The notes below the pieces were generated by a model, which did not search any database, was not told where the DNA came from, and was given only the letters and a program-made list of their open reading frames with translations. This document shows, one piece after another, positions 16,904-25,691 of a stretch of DNA of 64,000 bases. Every line of letters begins with the position of its first letter. The first letter of the stretch is position 1. Origin of the DNA: DASSKA01 sp963839365 (lineage in GTDB: Bacteria > Actinomycetota > Actinomycetes > Propionibacteriales > Nocardioidaceae); NCBI GenBank assembly GCA_963839365.1, contig CAWIUT010000003.1, positions 1 through 64,000 on the forward strand, written 5' to 3'. Both the position numbers and the translations under genes were made by a program.

Positions 16904-19000
16904 TCAACGGCCGAGCAGCTTGTCCGGGGTGACGGGCAGGTCGCGGACCCGGGTGCCGGTGGCGTTGTAGACCGCGTTCACGACCGCCGCCGGTGACCCG
17001 GTGATGCCGATCTCGCCGATGCCCCGGATGCCCATCGGGTTGGAGTGCGGGTCCTGCTCGTCGAGCCAGGTCGCCTCGATGTCGGCCACGTCGGCGTTGA
17101 CCGGGACGTGGTAGTCGGCGAGGTCGTGGTTGACCACGTGTCCGGTGTGGGTGTCGAGCACACCCTCCTCGAGCAGCGCCGCGGACAGCCCCCACACCAT
17201 GCCGCCGATCAGCTGGGACCGGGCGGTGGAGGGGTTGACGACCCGCCCGACCGAGAACACCCCGAGCATCCGGGGCACCCGCACCTCGCCGGTGACGGCG
17301 TTCACCCGCGCCTCGGCGAACTGGGCGCCGAAGGAGTGCATCGCGTAGCTCTGCTGGTGCGGGTTCTTCGGGGTCTCCGCCCGCGACGAGGCTCCCGGTG
17401 AGGGCGACCCACCGTGCTCGGAGCGGAACCTCCGCGCCGCGGCCACCACCGTGCTGCCCCACGACGACAGCCCGGACGAGCCGCCCTCCACGCTCGCCGA
17501 CGGAAGGGTGGTGTCCCCGATCTCCAGGCGAACGTCGGACAGCGGACGCTCCAGGGCGTCGGCGGCGATCTGGGCCAGCGCGGTCCACGTGCCGGTGCCG
17601 ATGTCCACGGCCCCGATGCGCACGGCGTAGCAGCCGTCCTCGCAGTACTCCACCTCGCACGCCGAGCCCGGGATCAGGTTGACCGGGTACGTAGCCGCGG
17701 CCACCCCCAGCCCGACCAGCCACTCCCCCTCCCGGCGGGCGCCCGGCTCCTGGCGGGCCTCCCAGCCGAACCGGGACGCGCCGGCGCGCAGGCACTCGGG
17801 CAGGTTCCGCACCGACCACGGCTTGCCGCTCTTCGGGTCCGTGCCCGGCTCGTTGCGGATCCGCAGCTCGACCGGGTCCATGCCGAGCGCGCAGGCGAGC
17901 TCGTCCATCGCGATCTCGGGGGCCACCATGCCGGGCATCTCCCCCGGCGCCCGCATCCACGAAGACACCGGCACGTCCAGCCGGACCATGTTGTGGTGGG
18001 TGCGCCGGTTCGGCGCGGCGTACATCATCCGGCTCGCCAGCCCAGAGGTCTCCACGAACTCCTTGATCGCCGCGCTCTGCTCGTAGACCTCGTTCCACAG
18101 CGCGGTGAGCCGGCCGTCCCGGCCGGCGCCGAGCCGCACCCGCTGGATGGTCGGGGTGCGGTAGCCGGCCAGCGCGAACATCTGCTGCCGGGTCAGCGCG
18201 AGCTTCACCGGCCGGCCGCCGGTCAGCTGGGCGGCCAGCGCCACCAGCACGTTGTGCGCGTGCGGCAGCCCCTTGGAGCCGAACCCGCCTCCGACGTACG
18301 GCGAGACGACCCGGATGTCGTCCTTGTCCAGGCCGAGCACCGGGGCCAGCGTCTTGCGGACCACGTGCACGCCCTGGGTGGAGTCGTACAGCGTCAGCGT
18401 CGGGCCGTCCCCGCCCGGGGACCACACCGCGATGCTGGCGTGCGGCTCCATCGGGTTGTTGTGCTGCCGCGGGGTCGAGTAGGTCTGGTCGACGACCACC
18501 TCGGCCGCAGTCAGCGCGGCATCCACGTCGCCCTCGTCGGTGTCCCCGCTGAAGCCGTCCTTGTCCTCGCCGGGGTCGTAGAAGTCGTCGCGGTCGGTGC
18601 CGAACACCGAGTCGTGCGGCTGCGGCAGGTAGCGCAGCCGCAGCAGGCCGGCCGCCTCGCGGGCGGTCTCCGGGGACTCCGCGACCACCCCGGCGACCAG
18701 CTGGCCGCGGAACGCCACGGCATCGTCCTGGAGCACCGCGAGCTCCCGGTCGTCGACGTCGGCGAGCCGCGGTGCGTTGCGGTGGGTGAGCACCACCAGC
18801 ACGCCGGGCAGCGCTTCGGCGGCCGAGGTGTCCACGTCCACGATCCGCCCGCGCGGGACGCTGGCCTGCACCGCGTGCAGGTACGCCGGATCCTCCACCG
18901 GCTGCTCGAACGCGTAGGTCGCGGTGCCGCGCACCTTGGCCGGCCCGTCCTGGCGGGTGAGCGCCGAGCCCATCGACCGGGCGGTCATCGGCTGGTCCAT
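16904..19000 (-). CDS. Molybdenum-cofactor aldehyde oxidoreductase large subunit (PaoC/YagR-like)
   Basis: A 698-aa xanthine-oxidase-family subunit that binds the molybdopterin cofactor and hydroxylates aldehydes or related compounds. The N-terminal domain begins RQDGPAKVRGTATYAFE. Cofactor loops such as GGFGSKG and RAPGE follow. The catalytic glutamate is E663 in RGIGEIG near the C-terminus. The ATG has AGGAGG upstream and shares its A with the stop codon of the FAD subunit gene (TGATG), so translation is coupled. The longer open frame 5' of this start is a shadow of the FAD gene. Confidence 0.92.
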   Translation of the reverse strand: MDQPMTARSMGSALTRQDGPAKVRGTATYAFEQPVEDPAYLHAVQASVPRGRIVDVDTSAAEALPGVLVVLTHRNAPRLADVDDRELAVLQDDAVAFRGQLVAGVVAESPETAREAAGLLRLRYLPQPHDSVFGTDRDDFYDPGEDKDGFSGDTDEGDVDAALTAAEVVVDQTYSTPRQHNNPMEPHASIAVWSPGGDGPTLTLYDSTQGVHVVRKTLAPVLGLDKDDIRVVSPYVGGGFGSKGLPHAHNVLVALAAQLTGGRPVKLALTRQQMFALAGYRTPTIQRVRLGAGRDGRLTALWNEVYEQSAAIKEFVETSGLASRMMYAAPNRRTHHNMVRLDVPVSSWMRAPGEMPGMVAPEIAMDELACALGMDPVELRIRNEPGTDPKSGKPWSVRNLPECLRAGASRFGWEARQEPGARREGEWLVGLGVAAATYPVNLIPGSACEVEYCEDGCYAVRIGAVDIGTGTWTALAQIAADALERPLSDVRLEIGDTTLPSASVEGGSSGLSSWGSTVVAAARRFRSEHGGSPSPGASSRAETPKNPHQQSYAMHSFGAQFAEARVNAVTGEVRVPRMLGVFSVGRVVNPSTARSQLIGGMVWGLSAALLEEGVLDTHTGHVVNHDLADYHVPVNADVADIEATWLDEQDPHSNPMGIRGIGEIGITGSPAAVVNAVYNATGTRVRDLPVTPDKLLGR

Positions 19001-19989
19001 CACGCCTCCTGCCCGGCCAGTCCGCGCAGCACGGCCACCAGGGTGTTGCGCAGCATCGGCACCTTGAACGCGTTGCCGGCCACCGGCTCGGCGCGCTCGA
19101 GCTCGGCGTCCGCGGCGGCCCGGAACCGCTCCTCGGTGGGCGGCTGGCCACGCAGCGCCTCCTCGGCGGCCAGCGCCCGCCAGGGCTTGTGCGCCACCCC
19201 GCCGAACGCGATCCGCGAGTCGCGCACCCGCCCGTCCTCCACATCGAGCGCCGCGGCGACCGACACCAGCGCGAACGCGAACGACGCGCGGTCGCGCACC
19301 TTGCGGTAGGTGGAGACCTTCGCGAACGGCAGCGGCGGCAGCTCCACCGCGGTGACCAGCTCGCCGTGCTCCAGCACGGTGTCCCGCTGCGGGTCGTCGC
19401 CGGGCAGCCGGTGGAAGTCGGCGATCGGGATGCGCCGCTGCCCGTCCGGGCCGGCGACCAGCACCTCCGCCTCCAGCGCGCACAGCGCGACCGCCATGTC
19501 CGAGGGGTGCACCGCGATGCAGTCCGGCGAGGCACCGAGGATGGCGTGGTAACGGGTGTAGCCGTCCCGGGCCGCGCAACCGCTGCCCGGCTCCCGCTTG
19601 TTGCACGGCGTGGTCACGTCCCGGAAGTAGACGCAGCGGGTGCGCTGCAGCAGGTTCCCCGCGGTGGTCGCCGCGTTGCGGATCTGCCCGTTGGCGCCGG
19701 CGAGCAGCGCCCGCGCGAGCAGCGGGTACGCCTGGCGCACCAGCGGGTGCGCGGCCAGGTCGCTGTTGCGGACCGCCGCGCCGATGCGGATCCCGCCGCC
19801 GGACAGCGCGACCACCTTGTCCAGCGGCAGCCGGGACACGTCCACCAGCAGGTCGGGGGTCTCCACGCCCAGCTTCATGTTGTCGACCAGGTTGGTGCCG
19901 CCGCCGAGGTACGTCGCACCGGGCCGGCCGGCCACCGCCGCCACCGCGGCGGCCACGTCGTGGGCACGCTGGAGCTCGAACTGCTTCAC
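19000..19989 (-). CDS. Aldehyde oxidoreductase FAD subunit (PaoB/YagS-like)
   Basis: A 329-aa CO-dehydrogenase-flavoprotein-type subunit carrying FAD (YLGGGTNLVDNMK, 27-39, and NAATTAGNLLQRTR). It has the insertion with C119, C129 and C138 (RCVYFRD...PCNK...SGCAA) that binds the extra 4Fe-4S cluster in PaoB, which distinguishes this subgroup from xanthine dehydrogenases. The GTG start overlaps the 2Fe-2S gene stop by 4 bp (GTGA). Electrons pass from the Mo site to FAD through the Fe-S subunits. Confidence 0.92.
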   Translation of the reverse strand: MKQFELQRAHDVAAAVAAVAGRPGATYLGGGTNLVDNMKLGVETPDLLVDVSRLPLDKVVALSGGGIRIGAAVRNSDLAAHPLVRQAYPLLARALLAGANGQIRNAATTAGNLLQRTRCVYFRDVTTPCNKREPGSGCAARDGYTRYHAILGASPDCIAVHPSDMAVALCALEAEVLVAGPDGQRRIPIADFHRLPGDDPQRDTVLEHGELVTAVELPPLPFAKVSTYRKVRDRASFAFALVSVAAALDVEDGRVRDSRIAFGGVAHKPWRALAAEEALRGQPPTEERFRAAADAELERAEPVAGNAFKVPMLRNTLVAVLRGLAGQEA

Positions 19990-20543
19990 GCGCCGGCACC
20001 CCGTCCCGCGGTCTCGCCGGCCACCGACCTGATCGCGGCGACGATGTTCACGTAGGCGCCGCACCGGCACAGGTTGCCGCTCATCCGCTCCCGGATCTCG
20101 TCGTCGTCGAGCACCACCTCGGCGTCCAGGTCCGCGCTGACGTGGCTGGGGTGGCCGTGCCGCGCCTCGTCGAGCATGCCGACGGCGGAGCAGACCTGCC
20201 CCGGGGTGCAGTAGCCGCACTGGAAGGCGTCCTGGTCGACGAACGCCTGCTGCACCGGGTGCAGCCGCTCCCCGCCCCCCGATCCGTCCGGACCCGGCTG
20301 CGCGGCCAGCCCGTCGGCGGTGACCACCTCGGCGCCGTCATGGGCGACCGCCAGCGCCAGGCAGGACAGCGAGCGCCGCCCGTCCAGCAGCACGGTGCAG
20401 GCGCCGCACTGGCCGTGGTCGCCGCCCTTCTTCGGGGAGGTGACCCCGAGCCGCTCGCGCAGCGCGTCCAGCACGGTGGTCCGGGGGTCGACGGTCAGCG
20501 TCCTCGCCCGGCCGTCGACGTTGAGAGTGATCGGGACGTCCAC
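19986..20543 (-). CDS. Aldehyde oxidoreductase 2Fe-2S subunit (PaoA/YagT-like), one N-terminal cluster cysteine missing
   Basis: A 185-aa small subunit with an N-terminal plant-type ferredoxin domain and a C-terminal [2Fe-2S]-binding helical domain (QCGYC...NLCRCG, intact). In the first domain the motif is normally KKGCDxGxCGAC. Here the first cysteine is glycine (residue 41, codon GGC), leaving C46, C49 and C61. A single T-to-G change from TGC would explain it. No twin-arginine signal is visible. The GTG start has TAGCCG 6 nt upstream. First gene of the three-gene operon. Confidence 0.9.
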   Translation of the reverse strand: MDVPITLNVDGRARTLTVDPRTTVLDALRERLGVTSPKKGGDHGQCGACTVLLDGRRSLSCLALAVAHDGAEVVTADGLAAQPGPDGSGGGERLHPVQQAFVDQDAFQCGYCTPGQVCSAVGMLDEARHGHPSHVSADLDAEVVLDDDEIRERMSGNLCRCGAYVNIVAAIRSVAGETAGRGAGA

Positions 20544-20651
20544 GAGGCTCGGCTACCCGCGTCACCGGCTTCCAAACTCACCCGCCGCCCCCACCGGCCG
20601 GACTCACCGGCTGCACCCGCCTGCCGGGCGCGGGCAGGCGCCGGCACGCGC

Positions 20652-22184
20652 TCAGCCCCGGTGCCGGCCCCGGCGTGGCCGCACGGTCTCGGGGATCAGC
20701 GGCTCCACGGTCTCGTCCTCCACCCGGCGCCGCAGGTGGGCCACCGTCGTGGGCGAGGCCAGCGCCTGCTCGCCGTCCTCCAGCCACGCCTCCAGGTTCG
20801 GCTTGCGCAGCCGGGCCCCGCTCAGCGCCGGGATGAGCAGCGCCGCGGCCAGCCCGACACCGGCCAGCGCGAGCATGGCCATCAGCCCGATCCCGATCCC
20901 CTGCGACAGGGCGGGCAGCGCCTCTGCGACGTACACCACGACCGGAGTGACCGCGTAGGCCGCCTCGGAGCGCAGCAGCTCCACCAGCGCGAACGCCCGG
21001 GCCAGCTTGGTGCTCGGCACCCCGAACGCGGCCAGGAACAGGCCCGGGGAGACGGTGGCGCCGGCGCCGAAGCCGAGCAGGAACGAGGCGCAGCCGACCA
21101 GCACCCCGGTGCCGCCGTGGCCGAGCAGGAGCAGCAGCCCGGTGCCGACGGCGAGGGTGACCAGGCCGGCGTTGACCAGCATCGGCAGGTAGCGGGTGCG
21201 CAGGAGCGCCCCGAACAGCACCGCAGCGACCAGCAGCCCGAGGGGCAGCGGCCAGAGCTGCAGGTTGGCCGCGAGCGCGGACTGCTGGTCGACCTGGCCG
21301 AGGTACATCTGGGTCAGCTCGACCACCGTGACGAACACCGCGCCGGCCAGCATCGCCACGATCGTGCCGGTGACCGGCAGCTGGCTGGACAGCGCCTTGA
21401 CCGGCATCAGCGGGTTCTGCTTGCGGAACTGGTTCACCACCAGCGCCACCAACGCCAGCAGCCCGACCAGGAACGGCGCCAGGAACACCGGCGCGGTGAC
21501 CGAGCTGCCGACCAGCATGGAGGTGGCGAAGAACGGCAGCACGGTGGCGGCCAGCGCCAGCCCGAGCGCGGGCTTGTCCACGGGCAGGTCGGGGTTGGGC
21601 GGCTCGAGCTCGACGTAGCCGAGCAGCGCCACCACGAAGCCGACCAGCCCGAGCAGCGCCACGATGCCCAGCAGCACCCGCCAGGCGCCGAGCGCGACGG
21701 TGACCCCGCCGACCAGCGGGCCGAGGGTGCTGGCGCCGAACAGGCCGACGTTCACGATCACGACCGTGCCGGGCAGCTTGCCGACACCGAACCGGGTGAT
21801 CAGCGGCGGCAGCGCGCTGATCAGCATGAACCCGGTCGCCGCGCCCTGCAGCATCCGGCCGGTGAAGAACAACCCGATGCCGGGCGCGACCGCGGCGAGC
21901 ACGCTGCCGACCACGAACAGCGCCTCGAACCACAAGAACAGCCGGCGCTGCACGTAGCGCTGCGCCAGCTGGGCGGCCAGCACCGCGCCGAACGCGTAGC
22001 CGGCGTTGCTGAGCCCCTCGGCGAGGCCGAGCTGCAGCGAGGAGGCGCCGAGCTGCCTGGCGATCAGGTCGCTGAGCGGCACGAAGGCGGTGGTGAGCAC
22101 GATGTTCGGGCACAGCCCGAGCAACGCGATCCCCACCGCCATGCCGTAGCGGCCCCGGAACCGCCCGGTGATGGGCACAGGCAC
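20652..22184 (-). CDS. MFS transporter, DHA2-like drug efflux family
   Basis: A 510-aa integral membrane protein with about 14 hydrophobic segments. The inter-TM2-3 motif is degenerate (AQRYVQRRLFLWFEA) and TM4 carries GRMLQGAATGFML, typical of the 14-TM DHA2 group. The last 60 residues are hydrophilic and basic. The start is a GTG preceded by GGGAG. It lies between the molybdenum enzyme operon and hflX; the substrate is unknown. Confidence 0.87.
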   Translation of the reverse strand: MPVPITGRFRGRYGMAVGIALLGLCPNIVLTTAFVPLSDLIARQLGASSLQLGLAEGLSNAGYAFGAVLAAQLAQRYVQRRLFLWFEALFVVGSVLAAVAPGIGLFFTGRMLQGAATGFMLISALPPLITRFGVGKLPGTVVIVNVGLFGASTLGPLVGGVTVALGAWRVLLGIVALLGLVGFVVALLGYVELEPPNPDLPVDKPALGLALAATVLPFFATSMLVGSSVTAPVFLAPFLVGLLALVALVVNQFRKQNPLMPVKALSSQLPVTGTIVAMLAGAVFVTVVELTQMYLGQVDQQSALAANLQLWPLPLGLLVAAVLFGALLRTRYLPMLVNAGLVTLAVGTGLLLLLGHGGTGVLVGCASFLLGFGAGATVSPGLFLAAFGVPSTKLARAFALVELLRSEAAYAVTPVVVYVAEALPALSQGIGIGLMAMLALAGVGLAAALLIPALSGARLRKPNLEAWLEDGEQALASPTTVAHLRRRVEDETVEPLIPETVRPRRGRHRG

Positions 22185-22255
22185 CCACGTCTCCCTGCTG
22201 AAGGGGGCTTGTCGTGTGCGCTTACCCAGCGCGGCGGCGCCGCAACCGCGAGCTG

Positions 22256-23791
22256 TCAGACGGCCGCGGTGAGGTACGGCACGAGCTGGCCGGCCAGGTC
22301 GGCGTGCACCCGGCCCCGGACGACCGTGCCGTCGCTGGTGTGCTCGAGGTGGTCCACCTCACCGCTGATGTGGATCTTGCTGAGCAGGTCGCCGCGCTCG
22401 TAGGGCAGCAGCGCCTCGAACTCCACCGCGGGGTGCGGCAGCTCGTCCTCGATCGCGGCCAGCGCCTCCTCGATGCCCTCGCCGGTCTTGGCCGAGACCA
22501 CCACCGAGTGCGGCTCGCGGCCACGGAGCCGGGTGAGCACCAGCGGGTCGGCCACGTCGGCCTTGTTGACCACCACCAGCTCCCGCACCTGGTCGGCGCC
22601 GATCTCGCCGAACACCTCCCGCACCGCGGCCAGCTGGCCCTCGGGGTCGGGGTGGGACCCGTCCACCACGTGCACGATCAGGTCGGCGTCGGCGACCTCC
22701 TCCAGGGTGGAGCGGAACGCCTCGACGAGCTGGTGCGGCAGGTGGCGGACGAACCCGACGGTGTCTGAGAGGGTGTACTCCCGGCCGTCGGCGGTGGTGG
22801 CCCGCCGGGTGGTCGGGTCCAAGGTGGCGAACAGCGCGTCCTCGACGAGTACGCCCGCCTTGGTGAGCCGGTTGAGCAACGAGGACTTGCCGGCGTTGGT
22901 GTAGCCGGCGATCGCCACCGACGGCACCTGGTGCCGCCTGCGGCCGGACCGCTTGGTGTCGCGGGTGGTGCGCATGTGCGCCAGCTCACGGCGCAGCTTG
23001 GCGATCTTGGTGTTGATCCGGCGCCGGTCGGTCTCGATCTTGGTCTCACCAGGACCGCGGCCGCCGATCCCGGCGCCGCCGGCCACCCGGCCACCGGCCT
23101 GCCGGGACAGGTTGCCGCCCCAGCCGCGCAGCCGCTGCTTCATGTAGTTCAGCTGGGCCAGCTCGACCTGCGCCTGGCCCTCGCGGGACTTGGCGTGCTG
23201 GGCGAAGATGTCCAGGATCAGTGCGGTCCGGTCCACGACCTTGACCTTGATCCGGTCCTCGAGGTTCCTCAGCTGGGACGGGGCGAGCTCACCGTCGCAG
23301 ATCACGGTGTCCGCGCCGGTGGCGTGCACGATCTCACGCAGGGCGTTCACCTTGCCGCGGCCGATGAAGGTCGCCGGGTCCGGGTTCGGGCGGCGCTGGT
23401 AGAGCGCGTCGAGCACCTGCGAACCGGCCGTCTCGGCGAGCAGCGCCAGCTCGGCCAGGGAGTTCTCGGCGTCGGCGACCGAGCCCTGCGTCCACACGCC
23501 GACCAGCACCACCCGCTCCAGGCGGAGCTGGCGGTACTCCACCTCGCTGATGTCCTCCAGCTCGGTGGACAGCCCTGCCACCCGGCGCAGCGCGTGACGC
23601 TCGGCCAGGTCCAGGTCGCCGGCGTCCTCCGGGTGGTCGGCCCAGTCGGCGTCGTCGTCCGCGTAGCCGGACTCCCAGCCCTCTCCGGGGGCGGCTTCGG
23701 TCGCGGGAGCCGTGTCAGGGTCGGTGGCCACGAGCTGTCTGGGCTCTGTGGGCTCGTCGGGCCAACGCTCGGTGCTGTGAGAGTTCGTCAT
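22256..23791 (-). CDS. hflX: Ribosome-associated GTPase HflX
   Basis: A 511-aa GTPase that splits or rescues stalled ribosomes. The N-terminal HflX domain (about 95-285) has the GGRGPGE...ETDRRRI glycine-rich helix region. The G domain starts at about 290 with GYTNAGKSS (296-304), then DTVGFVRHLP and NKAD. The acidic N-terminal 60 residues are an extension common in actinobacteria. The ATG at 23791 with AGGTGG upstream is preferred to the longer frame start at 23854. It follows dapF by 87 bp on the same strand. Confidence 0.94.
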   Translation of the reverse strand: MTNSHSTERWPDEPTEPRQLVATDPDTAPATEAAPGEGWESGYADDDADWADHPEDAGDLDLAERHALRRVAGLSTELEDISEVEYRQLRLERVVLVGVWTQGSVADAENSLAELALLAETAGSQVLDALYQRRPNPDPATFIGRGKVNALREIVHATGADTVICDGELAPSQLRNLEDRIKVKVVDRTALILDIFAQHAKSREGQAQVELAQLNYMKQRLRGWGGNLSRQAGGRVAGGAGIGGRGPGETKIETDRRRINTKIAKLRRELAHMRTTRDTKRSGRRRHQVPSVAIAGYTNAGKSSLLNRLTKAGVLVEDALFATLDPTTRRATTADGREYTLSDTVGFVRHLPHQLVEAFRSTLEEVADADLIVHVVDGSHPDPEGQLAAVREVFGEIGADQVRELVVVNKADVADPLVLTRLRGREPHSVVVSAKTGEGIEEALAAIEDELPHPAVEFEALLPYERGDLLSKIHISGEVDHLEHTSDGTVVRGRVHADLAGQLVPYLTAAV

Positions 23792-23878
23792 ATCCACCTG
23801 GTGGAACATCGCGCGGGCCGGGGGGATTCCCGGCGGGTCTGTCGAGAATGACACGGCCGCCCGGCGGGGGCGAGTGAT

Positions 23879-24737
23879 TTAGCCACCGGCGCGGATCCCG
23901 GCCCGGTCGACCTCGCCCTCGGCCACCAGCACGGCCGGCCCGGTCAGCACTGCGGTCCCCTCCGCGGTCAGCGTGACGGTGAGCGTCCCGCCCGGCACAT
24001 CCACCCGCCAGGGGTCGTCCGCCGCCACCTGTGCGCCCGCGGCGGCGGCTGCCACCGCGCAGGCGCCGGTGCCGCAGGACCGGGTCTCCGCCGGCCCCCC
24101 GCTCGTGCACCCGCATGGCCACGTGCCGGGGACCGCGGCGGACCACGAACTCCACGTTCACCCCGTCGGGGAAGTCGCCGGCGACGTAGGACGGAGGGGC
24201 GGTGAGCGGTCCGGCGTCGCCGAGGTCGTCGACGAACGCGACCGCGTGCGGGTTGCCCGTGCTCACCCGGCTCGCCGGCCAGCTGCGGTCCCCCACGCCC
24301 ACCTTGGTCTCGCCGAGCAGCTCGACCCGGCCCATGTCCACGCCGACCTGCCCGTCGGCCGCGAAGTGCGCCACCTTGACGCCGTCCCGGGTGCCGATCG
24401 GCAGCGGCCGGTCGGTGGCCACCTCGGCGTGGTCGGCGAGGTACCGGGCGAACACCCGGACCCCGTTGCCGCACATCTGCGCCACCGAGCCGTCGGAGTT
24501 CCGGTAGTCCATGAACCACTCCGCCCGGTCCCGGGCCGCGACCGCCCACGGGTCGTCGTACGACGCGCAGCGGACCGCGCGCAGCACCCCGTCACCGCCG
24601 ACTCCCGCACGCCGGTCGCACAGCCGGCGCACCAGGTCCGGGGACAGCTCCCCGTGCACCCGGCCGTCCGGGTCCGGCAGCACCACGAAGTCGTTCTCGG
24701 TGCCGTGCCCCTTGAGGAATGCGAAGCGGTCGCCCAC
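23879..24737 (-). pseudogene. dapF: Diaminopimelate epimerase DapF with an apparent +1 frameshift
   Basis: DapF converts LL- to meso-diaminopimelate for lysine and peptidoglycan. The first 210 residues are normal, with the first catalytic cysteine C89 in MCGNGV. Near 24095-24100 a run of six C (G on this strand) puts the frame out by one. Removing one base restores ERGPAETRSCGTGACAV, with the second catalytic cysteine, and a C-terminus ending at a TAA at 23879-23881, about 285 aa in all, normal for the family. As read, the frame runs on to 23715 into hflX. Because dapF is normally essential, a sequencing error in the homopolymer is as likely as a true mutation. TAGCCT lies 6 nt before the GTG start. 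Confidence 0.88.
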
Positions 24738-24743
24738 CCGGCC

Positions 24744-24749
24744 AGGCTA
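24744..24749 (-). promoter_or_regulatory. -10 hexamer for a leaderless dapF transcript
   Basis: TAGCCT on the minus strand, 6 nt before the GTG start of dapF. Confidence 0.5.
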
Positions 24750-24811
24750 CCGCCCGGCGGCACGGGCGTGGCTGACCGAAAATGTCCGGACAGTCTGGCA
24801 ACCTCGAGGTC

Positions 24812-25003
24812 ATGGAGAACGCATCCGAGGTCTTGATGCTGCGAGGGGTCTGGGCGCGGTGCGCCGACTGCGGCGGAGAGCAGGCGTTCCTGCCCGTCGA
24901 GAACGGCGAGTTCTGCTGCACCGGGTGCGACGCGGCGGTGTTCTTGATGGACGTGCTCGTCAACACCGGCAGCACCGGCAGCAGCGCCCGCGAGGTGGCC
25001 TGA
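24812..25003 (+). CDS. Small zinc-ribbon-like protein, function unknown
   Basis: A 63-aa protein with two cysteine pairs, CADC (about 17-20) and CCTGC (about 35-39), spaced like a zinc ribbon. A hydrophobic AVFLMDVLV segment and a Gly-Ser-Thr-rich tail follow. The ATG at 24812 has GAGGT 4-5 nt upstream and is preferred to the ATG at 24782. Divergent from dapF. Not recognised further; the cysteines suggest metal binding. Confidence 0.6.
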   Translation: MENASEVLMLRGVWARCADCGGEQAFLPVENGEFCCTGCDAAVFLMDVLVNTGSTGSSAREVA

Positions 25004-25046
25004 GGCCGCTGCCGCACCCCCACCGGCTGCGACGCGCCGGCGGGAC

Positions 25047-25052
25047 TAGGTT
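25047..25052 (+). promoter_or_regulatory. -10 hexamer for a leaderless ABC ATPase transcript
   Basis: TAGGTT lies 6 nt before the ATG at 25059. Confidence 0.55.
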
Positions 25053-25058
25053 GGGGCC

Positions 25059-25691
25059 ATGCCTCACAAGCCCCCGCTGCTGCGCGTGCGCGGGCTGCGC
25101 CGCCGGTTCGGTGAGGTGGACGTGGTGCACGACCTCGACTTCGACGTCCGGGCCGGCACCGCGGTGGCGCTGACCGGCCGCAACGGCTCGGGCAAGTCCA
25201 CGGTGCTGCGCTGCGTCACCGGCGCCGACCGGCCCACGGCAGGCAGCGTCGAGCTCGACGGCGTGGTCGTCGACGAGCGCTCCCCCAAGATCCGCCGCGA
25301 CCTTGCGGTGGTGATGGACGACATGGATTTCTTCCCCGACCTGAGCGTGGTCGAGCACCTCGACCTGTTCGCGCAGGCGCACCGCGTCGACGACGTGGAG
25401 GCGGTGGTCGACGCGGTGCTCGCCGAGGTCGGGCTGGTCCCCCAGTCCGCGCAGCTGCCCGGCACCCTGTCCTCGGGCCAGCAGCGGCGGCTGGCGCTGG
25501 CCAGCGCGTTCGTGCGGCCGCGCCGGCTGCTGGTGCTCGACGAGCCGGAGCAGCGGCTGGACCGTCCCGGGCTGGACTGGCTGGCCGAGCGGCTGGCCGG
25601 CGAGAAGAAGGCCGGCCTCGGGGTGCTGCTCGCCAGCCATGACCGCACCCTGGTCGAGGCCGTCGTCGACCGCGTGGTCGACCTCGGGTGA
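25059..25691 (+). CDS. ABC transporter ATP-binding protein paired with a DUF6297 membrane protein
   Basis: A compact 210-aa ATPase with Walker A TGRNGSGKST (about 39-48), signature SSGQQRRLALA and Walker B LLVLDEPEQRLD. The usual LSGGQ is SSGQQ. There is no separate ribosome-binding site, in line with leaderless initiation at the ATG. It overlaps the following membrane protein gene by 4 bp (GTGA), which marks them as partners. Cargo is unknown. Confidence 0.88.
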   Translation: MPHKPPLLRVRGLRRRFGEVDVVHDLDFDVRAGTAVALTGRNGSGKSTVLRCVTGADRPTAGSVELDGVVVDERSPKIRRDLAVVMDDMDFFPDLSVVEHLDLFAQAHRVDDVEAVVDAVLAEVGLVPQSAQLPGTLSSGQQRRLALASAFVRPRRLLVLDEPEQRLDRPGLDWLAERLAGEKKAGLGVLLASHDRTLVEAVVDRVVDLG

